NCBI GenBank assembly: GCA_964402175.1
Contig: CAYOBN010000005.1
Coordinates: forward strand, 43,608-107,607
Reading direction: 5' to 3'
Source: JAWKUK01 sp964402175
GTDB taxonomy: Bacteria; Planctomycetota; UBA1135; GCA-002686595
DNA length: 64,000 nt
The notes beneath the pieces were generated by a model. That model did not search any database. It was not told where the DNA came from and was given only the letters and a program-made list of their open reading frames with translations. Shown here piece by piece: positions 9,943 to 19,335 of this stretch. Each line of letters opens with the position of its first letter. The stretch's first letter is position 1. A program made the translations under genes and the position numbers.

Positions 9943-10314
9943 ATGGCGCACGCAGCTCCGCAGTCGTCGACCACCGCGCCGCGGCGCGTCGGCATGGTGA
10001 TCGGACTCAAGCCCGAGATGGAAGCGCGCTATCGCGCGCTGCATGCGGACCCCTGGCGGGCCGTGCTGGAGCGCATCACGCGCTCCAACATCCGCGACTA
10101 CTCCATCTATCTGGCGCGCTTGCCCGACGGCCTGTACCTCTTCAGTCACTTCGTCTACGTCGGCGCGGACTGGGACGCTGACATGGCCGCGATCGCGGCC
10201 GACCCCGAGACGCAGCGCTGGTGGCGTGAGACCGACCCGTGCCAATCGCCGCTGCCCGACCGCGCGCCCGGCGAATGGTGGACTCGGCTCGTCGAGGTGT
10301 TCCACCATCCCTGA
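9943..10314 (+). CDS. rhaM: L-rhamnose mutarotase family protein
   Basis: A 123-residue member of the RhaM/DUF718 ferredoxin-fold family, which interconverts the alpha and beta anomers of L-rhamnose. Conserved features: GMVIGLKPEMEARYRALHA (His about residue 34 corresponds to the catalytic His), NIRDYSIYL (Tyr about 53), SHFVYVGADWDADMAAIAADP, and the C-terminal TQRWWRETDPCQSPL plus EWW blocks. Length is slightly above the usual ~104 because of a 14-residue N-terminal extension. No other rhamnose catabolic gene is nearby, so the sugar specificity in this organism is an inference from family. It is expressed alone from the gap shared with the divergent membrane protein gene. Confidence 0.9.
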   Translation: MAHAAPQSSTTAPRRVGMVIGLKPEMEARYRALHADPWRAVLERITRSNIRDYSIYLARLPDGLYLFSHFVYVGADWDADMAAIAADPETQRWWRETDPCQSPLPDRAPGEWWTRLVEVFHHP

Positions 10315-10523
10315 CTCACGCTCCCCGGTCTGTCCGATGCCGCGCAGCTAAGAGCCTGCGCCAAGGAAGTCGGTTCGCGCCGCGGATCCGAGCTCATGTC
10401 GCCTGGCGACACCTCATGCTCGGGACAGAACCGCTCCCTCGAAGCCAGGCACACGTTTTCGAGCTTGGTTCGCGATCCACGCCGGAGGTCGGATACCGTG
10501 CTCGGTGATTCGGTAGAGCGCGC

Positions 10524-12305
10524 TCAGACGACACGGTCGCGCCAAGTGCCGCGCCGGAATAGCGCCAGGCTGACCAAGGCAAAGATCGAATACGTCACAG
10601 GCACGGCCCAGAAGACGCCTCGCTCTTGCATGCCGAGGCCCTTGGCGAGGAGCAGCGCCAGCGGGAGCTGCAGGACCCAGAACATCCAGAAGTTGATCCA
10701 CGAGGGCGTGCGTGTGTCGCCTGCGCCGTTGAAGGCCTGCTCCATCACCATGCCGAGGGCGAACGCGGGGAATCCGAGGCCCATGATGCGCAGCGCGCTG
10801 GTCGCGACGGTCGCCACGGCGGCGTCGGCGGTGAACTGCGCGACGAGCTCTGGCGCAAAGACGCCGAAGACGAGGCCGACGCTGGAGAGGGCGATGACGT
10901 TGATGCGCGCGGCGACACCTACGGCCTCAGCGGCGCGGTTCGGGTCGCGCGCACCGAGCGCTTGGCCGACCATCGTCGCTGCGGCTGCGCCCACGCCGTA
11001 GGCCGGCATCCACGCGAAGAGGATCACTCGTATCGCGATCGTGTATCCGGCCAGCGCGACGCTGCCGCAGCCCGACACCACGCGGATCAAGCCCATCCAG
11101 CTCATGGAGCTGAGCGCGACCTGGAACGTGCCCCAGCCCGAGAGTTGCGCGACGGCCACCATGACCTCGGGTTCGACCGCGACGTGGCGGCGGCGAACAG
11201 CGAGGTGCCCGCTGCCTCGCACGAGGCACCACAACGCGTAGGCGAAGCCGACGCCGCGCCCTACGGTCGTGGCGACGGCCGCGCCCACGAGGCCGAGCTC
11301 GGGCAGCGGACCCCAGCCGAAGATCAGGGCCGGGTCGAGGATGCAGTTCAGCCCGTTGGCGAGGATCAGGACCCGCATCGCGACCGCGGCATCCCCTGCG
11401 CCGCGGAGCACCGCGTTGACGAGGAACAGCAGGAACGCCGTGCCACTGCCCAGCAACGTGACGCGCGTGAAGTCGAGACCCTCCGTCAGAACAGCGGGTT
11501 CGGCCCCCATCAAAGTGAGCAGCTCGGCGGCGAAGAGCGCGCCGCCCAAGCCGATGACCGTCGCCGCGAGCGCTCCGAGGATCAGCACCTGCACCGCGGC
11601 GCGCGCCGCTGCTTCGGGGTCCTTCTCGCCGATGCGCCTCGAGACGATGGCGGTCGCTCCGATGCCGAGGCCGAACGCCAGCGTGTAGACGACGATCATC
11701 AACGACTCGGTGACACCGACGGTCGCGACCGCGGTGGCGCCGAGTTTTCCTACGAAATAGACGTCGACGACGGCGAAGAGGCTCTCCATCGACATCTCGA
11801 CGACCATCGGTACGGCGAGCAGCAAGAGCGAACGTCGCACGGGGCCATCCGTGTAGTCGCGCGCTTGCCCGCGTAGGCCCGACACGATGTCCGCGACGAT
11901 CGGCAGCCTGCGCGCTGCGGGGTCACACACAAACGCCGCGACAGCGCCCAGCGCGTAACGTGCGAGGTCCGCGCTCTGCCAGCCCTGGCCCAGAAGCAGG
12001 CGCCCCGGCAGTGTGCGCCGCACCGCGTCCAGGGGCGCAAACGAGAGGAGCTGCGAGAGCTCGACGAGCACGCTGATCCCGAAGGCAGAAGCGACGAGCC
12101 GGAGCGCGCTCGCCGCGGGCATCAGCCACGCGAGCGATGTGTACACGGCCGCCGTCCAGAGCGCGTCCCCCCCGTGCGCGGTGAACCAACGCGGCAACCA
12201 CTCGACGCCGCTGCGCGACACGAGGCCTAGGGCGACGACAGCGAGGAGGACCGCAGCGGTCCGCGCCCGACGGCGCGCGGGTTCGAGGTCGGGAGCGAGT
12301 GCCAA
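10524..12305 (-). CDS. DUF2809-MATE fusion: multidrug-efflux-type transporter with extra N-terminal membrane domain
   Basis: About 593 residues. The N-terminal ~125 residues match the DUF2809 pattern: LGLVSR near helix 1, GGDALWTAAVYTSL, VELSQLLSFAPLDAVRRT, then GQGWQSADLARYALG. A short linker (CDPAARRLPIVADIV) leads into a complete MATE transporter of two six-helix halves, with GLGIGATAIVSRRIG, LRGAGDA and, in the second half, MVGQALGARDPNRA and FNGAGDT. MATE proteins export cationic drugs or metabolites using H+ or Na+. No ATG or GTG lies before the first helix downstream of the neighbouring gene, so I use TTG 12305; the longer open frame to 12938 would overlap the divergent DUF2256 gene and is rejected. 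The fusion is unusual; see findings. Confidence 0.82.
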   Translation of the reverse strand: MALAPDLEPARRRARTAAVLLAVVALGLVSRSGVEWLPRWFTAHGGDALWTAAVYTSLAWLMPAASALRLVASAFGISVLVELSQLLSFAPLDAVRRTLPGRLLLGQGWQSADLARYALGAVAAFVCDPAARRLPIVADIVSGLRGQARDYTDGPVRRSLLLLAVPMVVEMSMESLFAVVDVYFVGKLGATAVATVGVTESLMIVVYTLAFGLGIGATAIVSRRIGEKDPEAAARAAVQVLILGALAATVIGLGGALFAAELLTLMGAEPAVLTEGLDFTRVTLLGSGTAFLLFLVNAVLRGAGDAAVAMRVLILANGLNCILDPALIFGWGPLPELGLVGAAVATTVGRGVGFAYALWCLVRGSGHLAVRRRHVAVEPEVMVAVAQLSGWGTFQVALSSMSWMGLIRVVSGCGSVALAGYTIAIRVILFAWMPAYGVGAAAATMVGQALGARDPNRAAEAVGVAARINVIALSSVGLVFGVFAPELVAQFTADAAVATVATSALRIMGLGFPAFALGMVMEQAFNGAGDTRTPSWINFWMFWVLQLPLALLLAKGLGMQERGVFWAVPVTYSIFALVSLALFRRGTWRDRVV

Positions 12306-12449
12306 GGCTGCTCGAGGAGCGCGTGCTGTACGGTGGCCCGCAAGGTGACGGCCCCGCGAACGGCGCTCGAAGGCGCCCGTTTGTAGACGGTACCCGCGCC
12401 GCGCCGGAGGTGCTGCAACCGTGGAGCGGTGCGCCGCGAATTCGTCCCG

Positions 12450-12833
12450 ATGACTCCGGACCCCAAGCCGTGTGCTTCCTGCGGCCGCATGTTCGCGTGG
12501 CGCAAGTCCCTGGCGAAGAACTGGGACGAGGTCCGGTATTGCAGCGACGCGTGCCGCCGCAGTCGGCCCGGTCCGCGCGATCGCGAGCTCGAGGCTGCGA
12601 TCCTGGCCCTCCTCGCAGAGCGCGCACGCGGCGCCACGATCTGTCCCTCGGAGGCCGCACGGCACGTCGGCGGACCCGACGAAGCTGCATGGCGGGCCCT
12701 GATGGAACCCGCGCGCCGCGCCGCGCGACGCCTCGTCGTCGCGGGCGAGATCGAGGTCCTGCAGGGCGGCCGCACCGTCGATCCCTCGCGAGCGAAAGGC
12801 CCGATCCGGCTTCGGCGAGTCGCTGCGCCGTAA
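12450..12833 (+). CDS. DUF2256/DUF3253 zinc-ribbon protein
   Basis: A 127-residue cytosolic protein made of two small domains. Residues ~7-38 are a DUF2256 domain with a Cys4 zinc-binding pattern: CASCGRMFAWRK (Cys 8 and 11) and YCSDACR (Cys 31 and 35). Residues ~45-125 are a DUF3253 domain: LEAAILALLAERARGATICPSE, AWRALMEPARRAARRL, a GEIEVLQGG strand and a terminal GPIRL. The combination is a recognised pairing in bacteria but has no known function; the helix-turn-helix-like second domain suggests nucleic-acid association. ATG 12450 is used; an in-frame GTG at 12429 would add seven residues. It is divergent from the DUF2809-MATE gene. Confidence 0.85.
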   Translation: MTPDPKPCASCGRMFAWRKSLAKNWDEVRYCSDACRRSRPGPRDRELEAAILALLAERARGATICPSEAARHVGGPDEAAWRALMEPARRAARRLVVAGEIEVLQGGRTVDPSRAKGPIRLRRVAAP

Positions 12834-13244
12834 GTCGCGCTCGCGGCGGACACGCTCGAGCGCGAGCGGAGCGTGTCCTCGCGCTGTCCGCGCATCGTGC
12901 GCTCGTAGGTCAACCAGAAGTCGAGGGCATGAGCACACGCGCGCACGCCGTCGCTCGGAGGTTCACCCGGCGATCCGGGTCCGCCCCGTAGACGAGCCAG
13001 CCGCCGTGAAGCGCGCGATCAGCGCCTCGAGACGAGCGCCGCGGTCCGGGTCGCGAGCGGTTCGAAGCGGCGGGGCATCGAACGGAGCGGCTCCTTCCAG
13101 GGTCCGGTCATGGCCTCGCTGGCAGACGACGTGCGCCGCTCGCACCGCGGTTTCCGTGGATCCAGCCCGTACTCCAGCGCGTATTGGGTCCGGGTTGCGG
13201 AATGGCGCACTTATGTCAGGCTGGATCGGACCCGCCTGGCACCT
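12834..13244. other. 411-bp stretch without a recognised gene
   Basis: It contains a hairpin close to its left end (12848-12878). The rest is GC-rich sequence in which no reading frame on either strand has a plausible start plus protein-like composition. A minus-strand open tail ending at 12963 reads RLEALIARFTAAG, which looks protein-like, but its frame runs back only into the antisense of the DUF1501 gene. The promoter of the DUF1501/PSCyt pair should lie at its right end; I see no convincing -35/-10. Confidence 0.5.
12848..12878 (+). terminator. Hairpin after the DUF2256/DUF3253 gene
   Basis: Perfect 10-bp inverted repeat GGACACGCTC / GAGCGTGTCC with an 11-base loop, 14 bp after the stop codon. 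No T-tract. Confidence 0.5.
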
Positions 13245-14705
13245 ATGGCACACCCGAGCCCCTTCGTCCCGCCTTCCCCGCGCCCTGCTTCCACCCGCCG
13301 AGAGCTCCTGCGCATCGGAGGCGGAGCGCTCCTGGGCCTCGGCCTCGCGGATGTGCTGCGGCTGCAAGAGGTCCGCGCTGCGGTCCCGCGGGACGGCGCT
13401 CCGGGCTGGGGGCGCGCCAAGAACGTCATCCTGGTCTTCCTCCAGGGCGGGCCGAGTCACCTCGACCTGTGGGACCCGAAGGACGGGTTGCCGGAGGACG
13501 TGCGCAGCGTCTTCAAGACGATCAACACGAAGGTGCCCGGCATCGAGCTCACCGAGCTGTTGCCGCGGCTCGCGGGTGTGACCGACAAGCTGACGTTGAT
13601 CCGCTCGATGTCCTACACGCCGAACGGGCTCTTCAACCACACGGCGGCGCACTACCAGATGTTGACGGGGTACACCGCCGACCGCGTGAGCCCGTCGGGT
13701 CAGCTCGAGCCGCCTTCGCCGAAGGACTTCCCGAACTTCGGCGCGAACATCGCGCACCTGCGACCGCCGGAGGAGGCGATGTTGCCCTTCGTGATGTTGC
13801 CCCGGCCGCTGCAGGAGAGCGGCGTGATCGGCAAGGCCGGCACCGCCGGCTTCTTGGGGCGAGCGTACGACCCGTACACGCTCTATCCCCCCGGCGACGA
13901 CTTCGACAACACGAAGATGGACCGCATCCAGGTCGACGACCTCGCCCTGCGCGCGGAGCTCTCGGTGCCGCGGCTCGAGCGCCGCGCACGACTTCGCACG
14001 CTGATCAACGGCGGCTCGCCGGAGCTCGAAGCTGCGGTGCGGCGCCATCAGCTCGATGACTACACCGAGAAGGCCATGAGCCTCGTCGTCTCGGGCCGCG
14101 CGCGGAAGGCGTTCGACCTGTCCAGCGAACCCGATGCGCTGCGCGATCGTTACGGGCGCACGACGTTCGGGCAGAGCTGTCTCCTGGCGCGGCGCTTCAT
14201 CGAAGCTGGGACACGCATCGTGCAAGTGAACTGGCCGAAGGTCGCGAACTCCGACCGACACTCGTGGGATTGCCACAAGGACCTCGAGGTGCGCATGAAG
14301 AACGACGCTGCGCCCATGTTCGATCCGGGCCTCGCGACGTTGATCGAAGACCTCGACGACCGCGGCCTGCTCGCCGAGACGCTCGTCGTCTGCGTGGGCG
14401 AGTTCGGACGCAGCCCGAAGAAGGGCCTCAGCACCTCAGGTAACGACAACGACGGCGGCGGGCGTGACCACTGGCCGTATTGCTTCACGGCGGTGGTCGC
14501 GGGCGCGGGCGTGCGCCGCGGCCACGTGCACGGCAAGTCCGACGCGACCGGGTCTGCGCCGCTCGAAGGCGCGGTGCAACCGACGGACCTCTTGGCGACG
14601 ATCTACCACGCGCTCGGCATCGCGCCCGAGACCATCGTCTACAACCACCTCAATCAACCGCGCGAGCTCGTCAAGGGCGCCGCCGTGCTGGAGCTGTTCG
14701 CATGA
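13245..14705 (+). CDS. DUF1501 family protein, Tat-exported
   Basis: A 486-residue DUF1501 protein, a sulfatase/alkaline-phosphatase-fold family abundant in planctomycetes and nearly always paired with PSCyt (DUF1549/DUF1553) proteins. The N-terminus has a twin-arginine motif (TRRELLRIGGGALLGLG). Family landmarks follow: VFLQGGPSHLDLWDPK, TLIRSMSYT, FNHTAAHYQMLTGY, a GQSCLLARRFIEAG helix, DRHSWDCHKD, the VVCVGEFGRSPK motif and GRDHWPYCFTAVVAGAGV with its conserved Asp-His. ATG 13245 (MAHPSPF) precedes the Tat signal; the longer frame from 13110 adds a non-signal-like stretch and is rejected. The stop overlaps the next gene's start in an ATGA, so the two are translationally coupled and probably form one envelope complex. 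Substrate unknown. Confidence 0.93.
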   Translation: MAHPSPFVPPSPRPASTRRELLRIGGGALLGLGLADVLRLQEVRAAVPRDGAPGWGRAKNVILVFLQGGPSHLDLWDPKDGLPEDVRSVFKTINTKVPGIELTELLPRLAGVTDKLTLIRSMSYTPNGLFNHTAAHYQMLTGYTADRVSPSGQLEPPSPKDFPNFGANIAHLRPPEEAMLPFVMLPRPLQESGVIGKAGTAGFLGRAYDPYTLYPPGDDFDNTKMDRIQVDDLALRAELSVPRLERRARLRTLINGGSPELEAAVRRHQLDDYTEKAMSLVVSGRARKAFDLSSEPDALRDRYGRTTFGQSCLLARRFIEAGTRIVQVNWPKVANSDRHSWDCHKDLEVRMKNDAAPMFDPGLATLIEDLDDRGLLAETLVVCVGEFGRSPKKGLSTSGNDNDGGGRDHWPYCFTAVVAGAGVRRGHVHGKSDATGSAPLEGAVQPTDLLATIYHALGIAPETIVYNHLNQPRELVKGAAVLELFA

Positions 14706-17700
14706 GCGCTTGGCTCTGGCTCACGCTGCTCGCTGCGGTCCCCGCCGAGGACCCGGCCGAAGTCAGCTATCAGCGCGACGTGCGCCCGCTCCTGCAGGCC
14801 CGCTGCGTCGGTTGCCATCAACCGGCGAAGGCGCAGGGAGGGCGCGTGTTGACCGACCACGCCGCGCTGCTCGCCGCGCCGGCTGCGGACCGCGAGCCGC
14901 TGCTGGTGCCCGGCGATCACACGGCGGGTGCGTTGCTCGCCTCGGTGGTCGGCTTCGAAGGCGCGCGGCCGGAGATGCCCGTCGGCGGCGAACCGCTCAC
15001 GGCTGCGGAGGTCGACCTCCTGCGCCGCTGGATCGCTGCGGGTGCAAAGGACGATAGCCCCGCGGCCGAAGGGCCGGCGGTCACGGCCGAGAACCCGCCG
15101 GTCTACGACCGCGCGCCGGTGCTGACGAGCCTCGCTTGGTCGCCCGATGGCGCTCTGCTCGCGGTCGCGGCGTTCCACGAGGTCCTGCTGCTCGACGCAG
15201 CGCGGCTCGGCACCGAGGCCGCCGTTGCGCCCCCCATCGTCGCGCGCCTCGTCGGCCTCTCGGAGCGCATCGAGTCGGTCGCCTTCTCGCCCGACGGCGG
15301 CTCCCTGGCGGCGGTCGGCGGTTCACCCGGACGCCTCGGCGAGGCCCAGATCTGGGATGTCGCCACGCGCACGCTGCGGCTCTCCGTGACCGCGACGGCT
15401 GATTGTCTGCACGGCGCGAGCTGGTCCCCCGACGGGCGCCTGCTCGCGTTCGGCGGCGCGGACAAGTCTCTGCGCGCCATCGACACCAGCACCGGAGCAG
15501 AGGTGCTGTTCAACGGCGCGCACGACGACTGGGTCCTCGGCGCGACGTTCTCGCTCGACGGCAGCCACATCGCCTCGGTCAGCCGCGACCGCACGATGAA
15601 GCTGGTCCAGGTCGCGACCCAGCAGTTCATCGACGACATCACGAGCATCACACCCGGCGTGCAGAAGGGCGGCCTCATGGCCGTCACGCGGCGGCCTGGT
15701 CGGGACGAGCTCGTGATCGGCGGGGCCGACGGCGTCCCGCGGCTCTATCGAACGTACCGCGAGAAGGCGCGCAAGATCGGCGACGACTTCAACCTGATCC
15801 GCGCCTTCCCGGCGCTCGCCGGTCGGGTCTTCGCCGTCGCGTGCGACAGCGCCGGGGACCTGGTCGCTGCGGGCGCGAGCGACGGGTCCGCGGGCGAGGT
15901 CCGGCTGTTCGGGGCCGAAGACGCTGTCGAACGTTGGCGCTACAGCGCCTCGGGCGGCGTCTTCACGGTCGCGTTTGCGCCCGATGGCGCGGCGCTCGCC
16001 GTCGGTGGTTTCTCGGGCGAGGTCACCCTCCTCGACACTGCGACGGGCGCGGTCTTGCGCTCGTTCGTGCCCGTGCCGCTCGCGGACGAGGCGCCGAGCG
16101 ACCTCACAGACGCGGGCCATGGACAGATCCCCGCGAGCTTCCTCGTCGACGTCCAGCCGATCCTCAGCCGCAGCGGCTGCAACATGGGGACGTGTCACGG
16201 CTCCGCCAAGGGGCAGAACGGCTTCAAGCTGTCGCTGCGCGGCTACGACCCGACGTTCGACCACTTGGCGCTGACGGACGACCTCGCGGGGCGCCGCTTC
16301 AATCGCGCGGCGCCCGACAAGAGCCTCTTCCTGATGAAGCTGACGGGGGCGGTGCCCCACGTCGGTGGGCAGCTCTTGACCGCGGACAGTCTGGAGTACG
16401 CGGTGCTGCGCGCGTGGGTCCAGGCAGGCGTGGTCCTCGACCTGGATGCACCGAAGGTCGCGCGGATCGAGGTCCAGCCGCAGGACCCGACGGTCGACGA
16501 GCCCGGTGAGAACCAGCAGTTCAGCGTCGTCGCGCACTACACCGATGGTCGGGTGCGCGATGTGACCTCGCTCGCGTTCGTCGAGAGCGGCAACATCGAA
16601 GTCGCGACGGCAGAGCGCGGCGGGCTCGTGCGCACGCTGCGCCGGGGGGACGCGCCGATCCTGGCCCGCTTCGAAGGGCAGTACGCCGCGACGCGCCTCT
16701 TCGTGATGGGCGATCGGTCGGGCTTCGCGTTCGAGCCGCGCCCCCAGCAGAACTGGATCGACGCGCTGGTCGACACGAACCTGGAGCGGATCCGTGCTCA
16801 GCCCAGCGAGCTCTGCACCGATGCGGAGTTCCTGCGCCGCGTGCACTTGGACCTGACCGGCCTTCCGCCGACCCGCGCGGCGACCGAGGCGTTCCTGCTG
16901 GACCGTCGCGACAGCCGCCAGAAGCGCGAAGAGTGCATCGACCGCCTGATCGGCAGCCCCGAGTTCGTCGAGCATTGGACGAACCGCTGGGCGGACCTCC
17001 TGCAGGTCAACAGCAAGTTCCTGGGCGACGACGGGGCGCGCGCGTTGCGCGAATGGCTGCGCGGCGCCGTGGCCAGCAACATGCCGTACGACGAGTTCGT
17101 GCACACGCTCCTGACCGCTTCGGGCTCGACACAGGCGAACCCGCCCGCGGCGTTCTACAAGGTGCTGCGCGAGCCGGACGCCGTGATGGAGAGCACCACA
17201 CAGCTCTTCCTCGGCATCCGCTTCAACTGCAACAAGTGCCACGATCACCCGTTCGAGCGCTGGACACAGCGCCAGCACTGGCAGCTCGCGGGCTGGTTCT
17301 CCCAGGTCCGCCGTGAGGACGCTCCGGGCTCGCCCAAGATGCCCAGCACCGAGGTGATGGCCAGCAGCGGCGGTGCGCCGGCCTACGAGGAGCTGATCTC
17401 GGACGACACGGCTCTGCCCGCCCGGATCAAGGACACCGATGGGCGCATGTACGAGCCCCAGTTCCCGTTCGAGCACGGGGCGGCGATCGATTCCGACTTG
17501 CCCCTGCGGGCTCAGCTCGCGAGCTGGTTGACCGCTCCCACGAACCCGTACTTCGCGACGAGCTACGCGAATCGGCTGTGGAGTTATTTCATGGGTGTCG
17601 GCTTGATCGAGCCCGTGGACGATCTGCGCGCGGGCAACCCGCCCAGCAATCCTGAGCTGCTGGAGCGCCTGACCGAAGAGCTGATCGCGAGCGACTTCGA

Positions 17701-19030
17701 CGCGCGCGCGCTGATGCGCACGATCTGCAGATCGCGGGTCTACCAGCAATCCGTGCGCACGAACCGCTGGAACGAAGACGACGACGTGCACTTCTCGCAC
17801 GCGCTGCCGCGCAGGCTGCCCGCGGAGACGCTCTACGATGCGCTGCACCAGGCGACGGGCTCGCGCCCGCGGCTCGTCGGCGCCCGCAGCGGGACCCGGG
17901 CCAGGCAACTGGTCGACGGAGGGATCGAGGCCCCGGACGGCTTCCTCGGCCTCTTCGGTCGCCCGCCGCGCGAGAGCGTGTGTGAGTGCGAGCGCGCGAG
18001 CGGGACCTCGCTCGGGCAGACGCTCAATCTCGTCAATGGTCCGACGCTGGCCGAGGCGATCGAAGACCGGGACAACGATATCGCGAGCCTCGTCGCGTAC
18101 GAGCGCGACCCGCGCAAGATCATCCATGAGCTGTACCTGGCGTTCCTGTGTCGTCCGCCGAGCAACGCCGAGCTCGATGCGCTGTTACCGACGTTCGACG
18201 CAGCAGCGCCCGAGAACCTGAGCGTCCTGCGGCCTGAACGCCGCATCACGGTCGAAGCGGAGCTCGCTGCGTTCGAAGAGTGCTTCCCTGTACCGGTCTG
18301 GACGCCGCTCGCGATCGGCGAGCGCCGCTCGGACGGCGGTGCGTCGTTCGAGCTCTTGCCCGACGGCTCCGTGCTCGTCAGCGGCGCGAGCCCCGAGCGC
18401 GACGTCACGACGTTGGTCGCGACCACGGACGCCGCGACGTTGACCGGGATCCGCCTCGAAGCGCTCGCGCACGAGTCGTTGCCCGCGCAGGGCCCCGGGC
18501 GCGCGGAGAACGGCAACTTCGTGCTGCAGAGGCTCAGCGTGACCGCGATTTCGCTCGCGACACCGACGACCCCACAGACCCTGACGTTCCGTGCCGCAAC
18601 CGCGGACTTCTCGCAGAGCGGCTACGAGGTCGCGCAGCTCACCGGCAACACAGAGCGCGGCTGGGCGGTCTCGGGCGCCCTCGGGCGCGACCACGAGGCG
18701 TGGTTCGAGTGCGAACCTGTGACGTTGCCCCAAGGCGGCGCGCTGCTCATCTTCCGCCTCGAGCAGCCGTTCGGCGGCGCCCACACCTTGGGCCGCTTCC
18801 GGCTCTCGGTGACGAGCTCGCCCATGGCGATCCGTTATCCAGCACTGCCGCCCGCCGTGGCGGCCGCGCTGCGGATCCCCTCCAGCGAGCGCTCACCCGC
18901 GGACGTCGCGGCGATCCTACGCCACTACGTCGACAGCGAACCGGCGCTGCGCGACGAGCTCCGCCTGGGCGCCGCACAGGACCTGGCGTGGGCCCTCGCG
19001 AACAGCTCGGCGTTCCTGTTCAACCGCTGA
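14702..19030 (+). CDS. Giant planctomycete cytochrome protein: PSCyt1, WD40, BIG2-like, DUF1549, DUF1553
   Basis: A 1442-residue exported protein. After a short signal peptide comes a PSCyt1-type domain with heme motif CVGCH (C35, C38, H39). A WD40-like beta-propeller follows (about 135-465, repeated LxWSPDGxLLA and FSPDGGSLA blades). Then come a second cysteine site, CNMGTCH (C493-H499), spaced CxxxxCH rather than CxxCH, and a BIG2-like strand region (about 580-675, VARIEVQPQDPTV). A DUF1549 domain (FLRRVHLDLTGLPPT) is followed by CNKCH (C843, C846, H847). DUF1553 follows (SYANRLWSYFMGVGLIEPVDDLR). A final ~250-residue beta-rich extension (about 1160-1400) has no family I recognise. Translationally coupled to DUF1501. 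Such pairs are thought to act in periplasmic redox or polymer degradation; the reaction is not established. Confidence 0.92.
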   Translation: MSAWLWLTLLAAVPAEDPAEVSYQRDVRPLLQARCVGCHQPAKAQGGRVLTDHAALLAAPAADREPLLVPGDHTAGALLASVVGFEGARPEMPVGGEPLTAAEVDLLRRWIAAGAKDDSPAAEGPAVTAENPPVYDRAPVLTSLAWSPDGALLAVAAFHEVLLLDAARLGTEAAVAPPIVARLVGLSERIESVAFSPDGGSLAAVGGSPGRLGEAQIWDVATRTLRLSVTATADCLHGASWSPDGRLLAFGGADKSLRAIDTSTGAEVLFNGAHDDWVLGATFSLDGSHIASVSRDRTMKLVQVATQQFIDDITSITPGVQKGGLMAVTRRPGRDELVIGGADGVPRLYRTYREKARKIGDDFNLIRAFPALAGRVFAVACDSAGDLVAAGASDGSAGEVRLFGAEDAVERWRYSASGGVFTVAFAPDGAALAVGGFSGEVTLLDTATGAVLRSFVPVPLADEAPSDLTDAGHGQIPASFLVDVQPILSRSGCNMGTCHGSAKGQNGFKLSLRGYDPTFDHLALTDDLAGRRFNRAAPDKSLFLMKLTGAVPHVGGQLLTADSLEYAVLRAWVQAGVVLDLDAPKVARIEVQPQDPTVDEPGENQQFSVVAHYTDGRVRDVTSLAFVESGNIEVATAERGGLVRTLRRGDAPILARFEGQYAATRLFVMGDRSGFAFEPRPQQNWIDALVDTNLERIRAQPSELCTDAEFLRRVHLDLTGLPPTRAATEAFLLDRRDSRQKREECIDRLIGSPEFVEHWTNRWADLLQVNSKFLGDDGARALREWLRGAVASNMPYDEFVHTLLTASGSTQANPPAAFYKVLREPDAVMESTTQLFLGIRFNCNKCHDHPFERWTQRQHWQLAGWFSQVRREDAPGSPKMPSTEVMASSGGAPAYEELISDDTALPARIKDTDGRMYEPQFPFEHGAAIDSDLPLRAQLASWLTAPTNPYFATSYANRLWSYFMGVGLIEPVDDLRAGNPPSNPELLERLTEELIASDFDARALMRTICRSRVYQQSVRTNRWNEDDDVHFSHALPRRLPAETLYDALHQATGSRPRLVGARSGTRARQLVDGGIEAPDGFLGLFGRPPRESVCECERASGTSLGQTLNLVNGPTLAEAIEDRDNDIASLVAYERDPRKIIHELYLAFLCRPPSNAELDALLPTFDAAAPENLSVLRPERRITVEAELAAFEECFPVPVWTPLAIGERRSDGGASFELLPDGSVLVSGASPERDVTTLVATTDAATLTGIRLEALAHESLPAQGPGRAENGNFVLQRLSVTAISLATPTTPQTLTFRAATADFSQSGYEVAQLTGNTERGWAVSGALGRDHEAWFECEPVTLPQGGALLIFRLEQPFGGAHTLGRFRLSVTSSPMAIRYPALPPAVAAALRIPSSERSPADVAAILRHYVDSEPALRDELRLGAAQDLAWALANSSAFLFNR

Positions 19031-19335
19031 GCGGCATCTGCAATGCGCTGAACACAGACGCGGCATTGTGCTCGACCGCTCTCGCGTTCGAGCCTCCCGC
19101 CACCGCGGACGAGCCGCCGAAGTCGATCGCCTCGACCTCATCCGCGGCGATCCGCGCGACTCCGGTCTGTCCAGTCGTCCGAGGCTTGTTCGTATCGCTC
19201 GCCGTCGGCCAAGGCATGCTTGGTTTCAATCCTGTTGGACGTTTGATGTGGTGCAAACATGGTCGCTGAGACCTCGGTCTAGCTTCTTGCCACAGGCCCG
19301 ATTCGACGGGTCCAAGGGCAAGCAGAGAGACCACG
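19031..19335. other. 305-bp intergenic region upstream of the metallophosphoesterase-like gene
   Basis: No gene-like frame. The right half (about 19215-19300) is noticeably less GC-rich than its surroundings, including GGTTTCAATCC and TTTGATGTGGTGCAAACATG. It is the likely promoter region of the downstream secreted protein, but no standard -35/-10 pair can be claimed. A small dyad CCAAG-N5-CTTGG lies at 19209-19223. Confidence 0.4.

Noticed and set aside
9821..10523. tRNA or other RNA gene in the short gaps around the mutarotase gene
   Set aside because: No cloverleaf, TTCRA loop or riboswitch-like structure could be recognised in this or the other intergenic gaps.
12306..12938. N-terminal extension of the DUF2809-MATE gene to the first ATG at 12938
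   Set aside because: It would run antisense through the whole DUF2256/DUF3253 gene and its residues are Arg-rich without any domain.
13019..13210. A 63-codon minus-strand frame upstream of the DUF1501 gene
   Set aside because: No family, no start context, and composition like random GC-rich sequence; kept only as part of the unassigned gap.
15323..18127. A 934-codon minus-strand frame within the giant cytochrome gene
   Set aside because: Low-complexity Arg/Val/Asp composition and no family; it mirrors third-position GC of the real gene.
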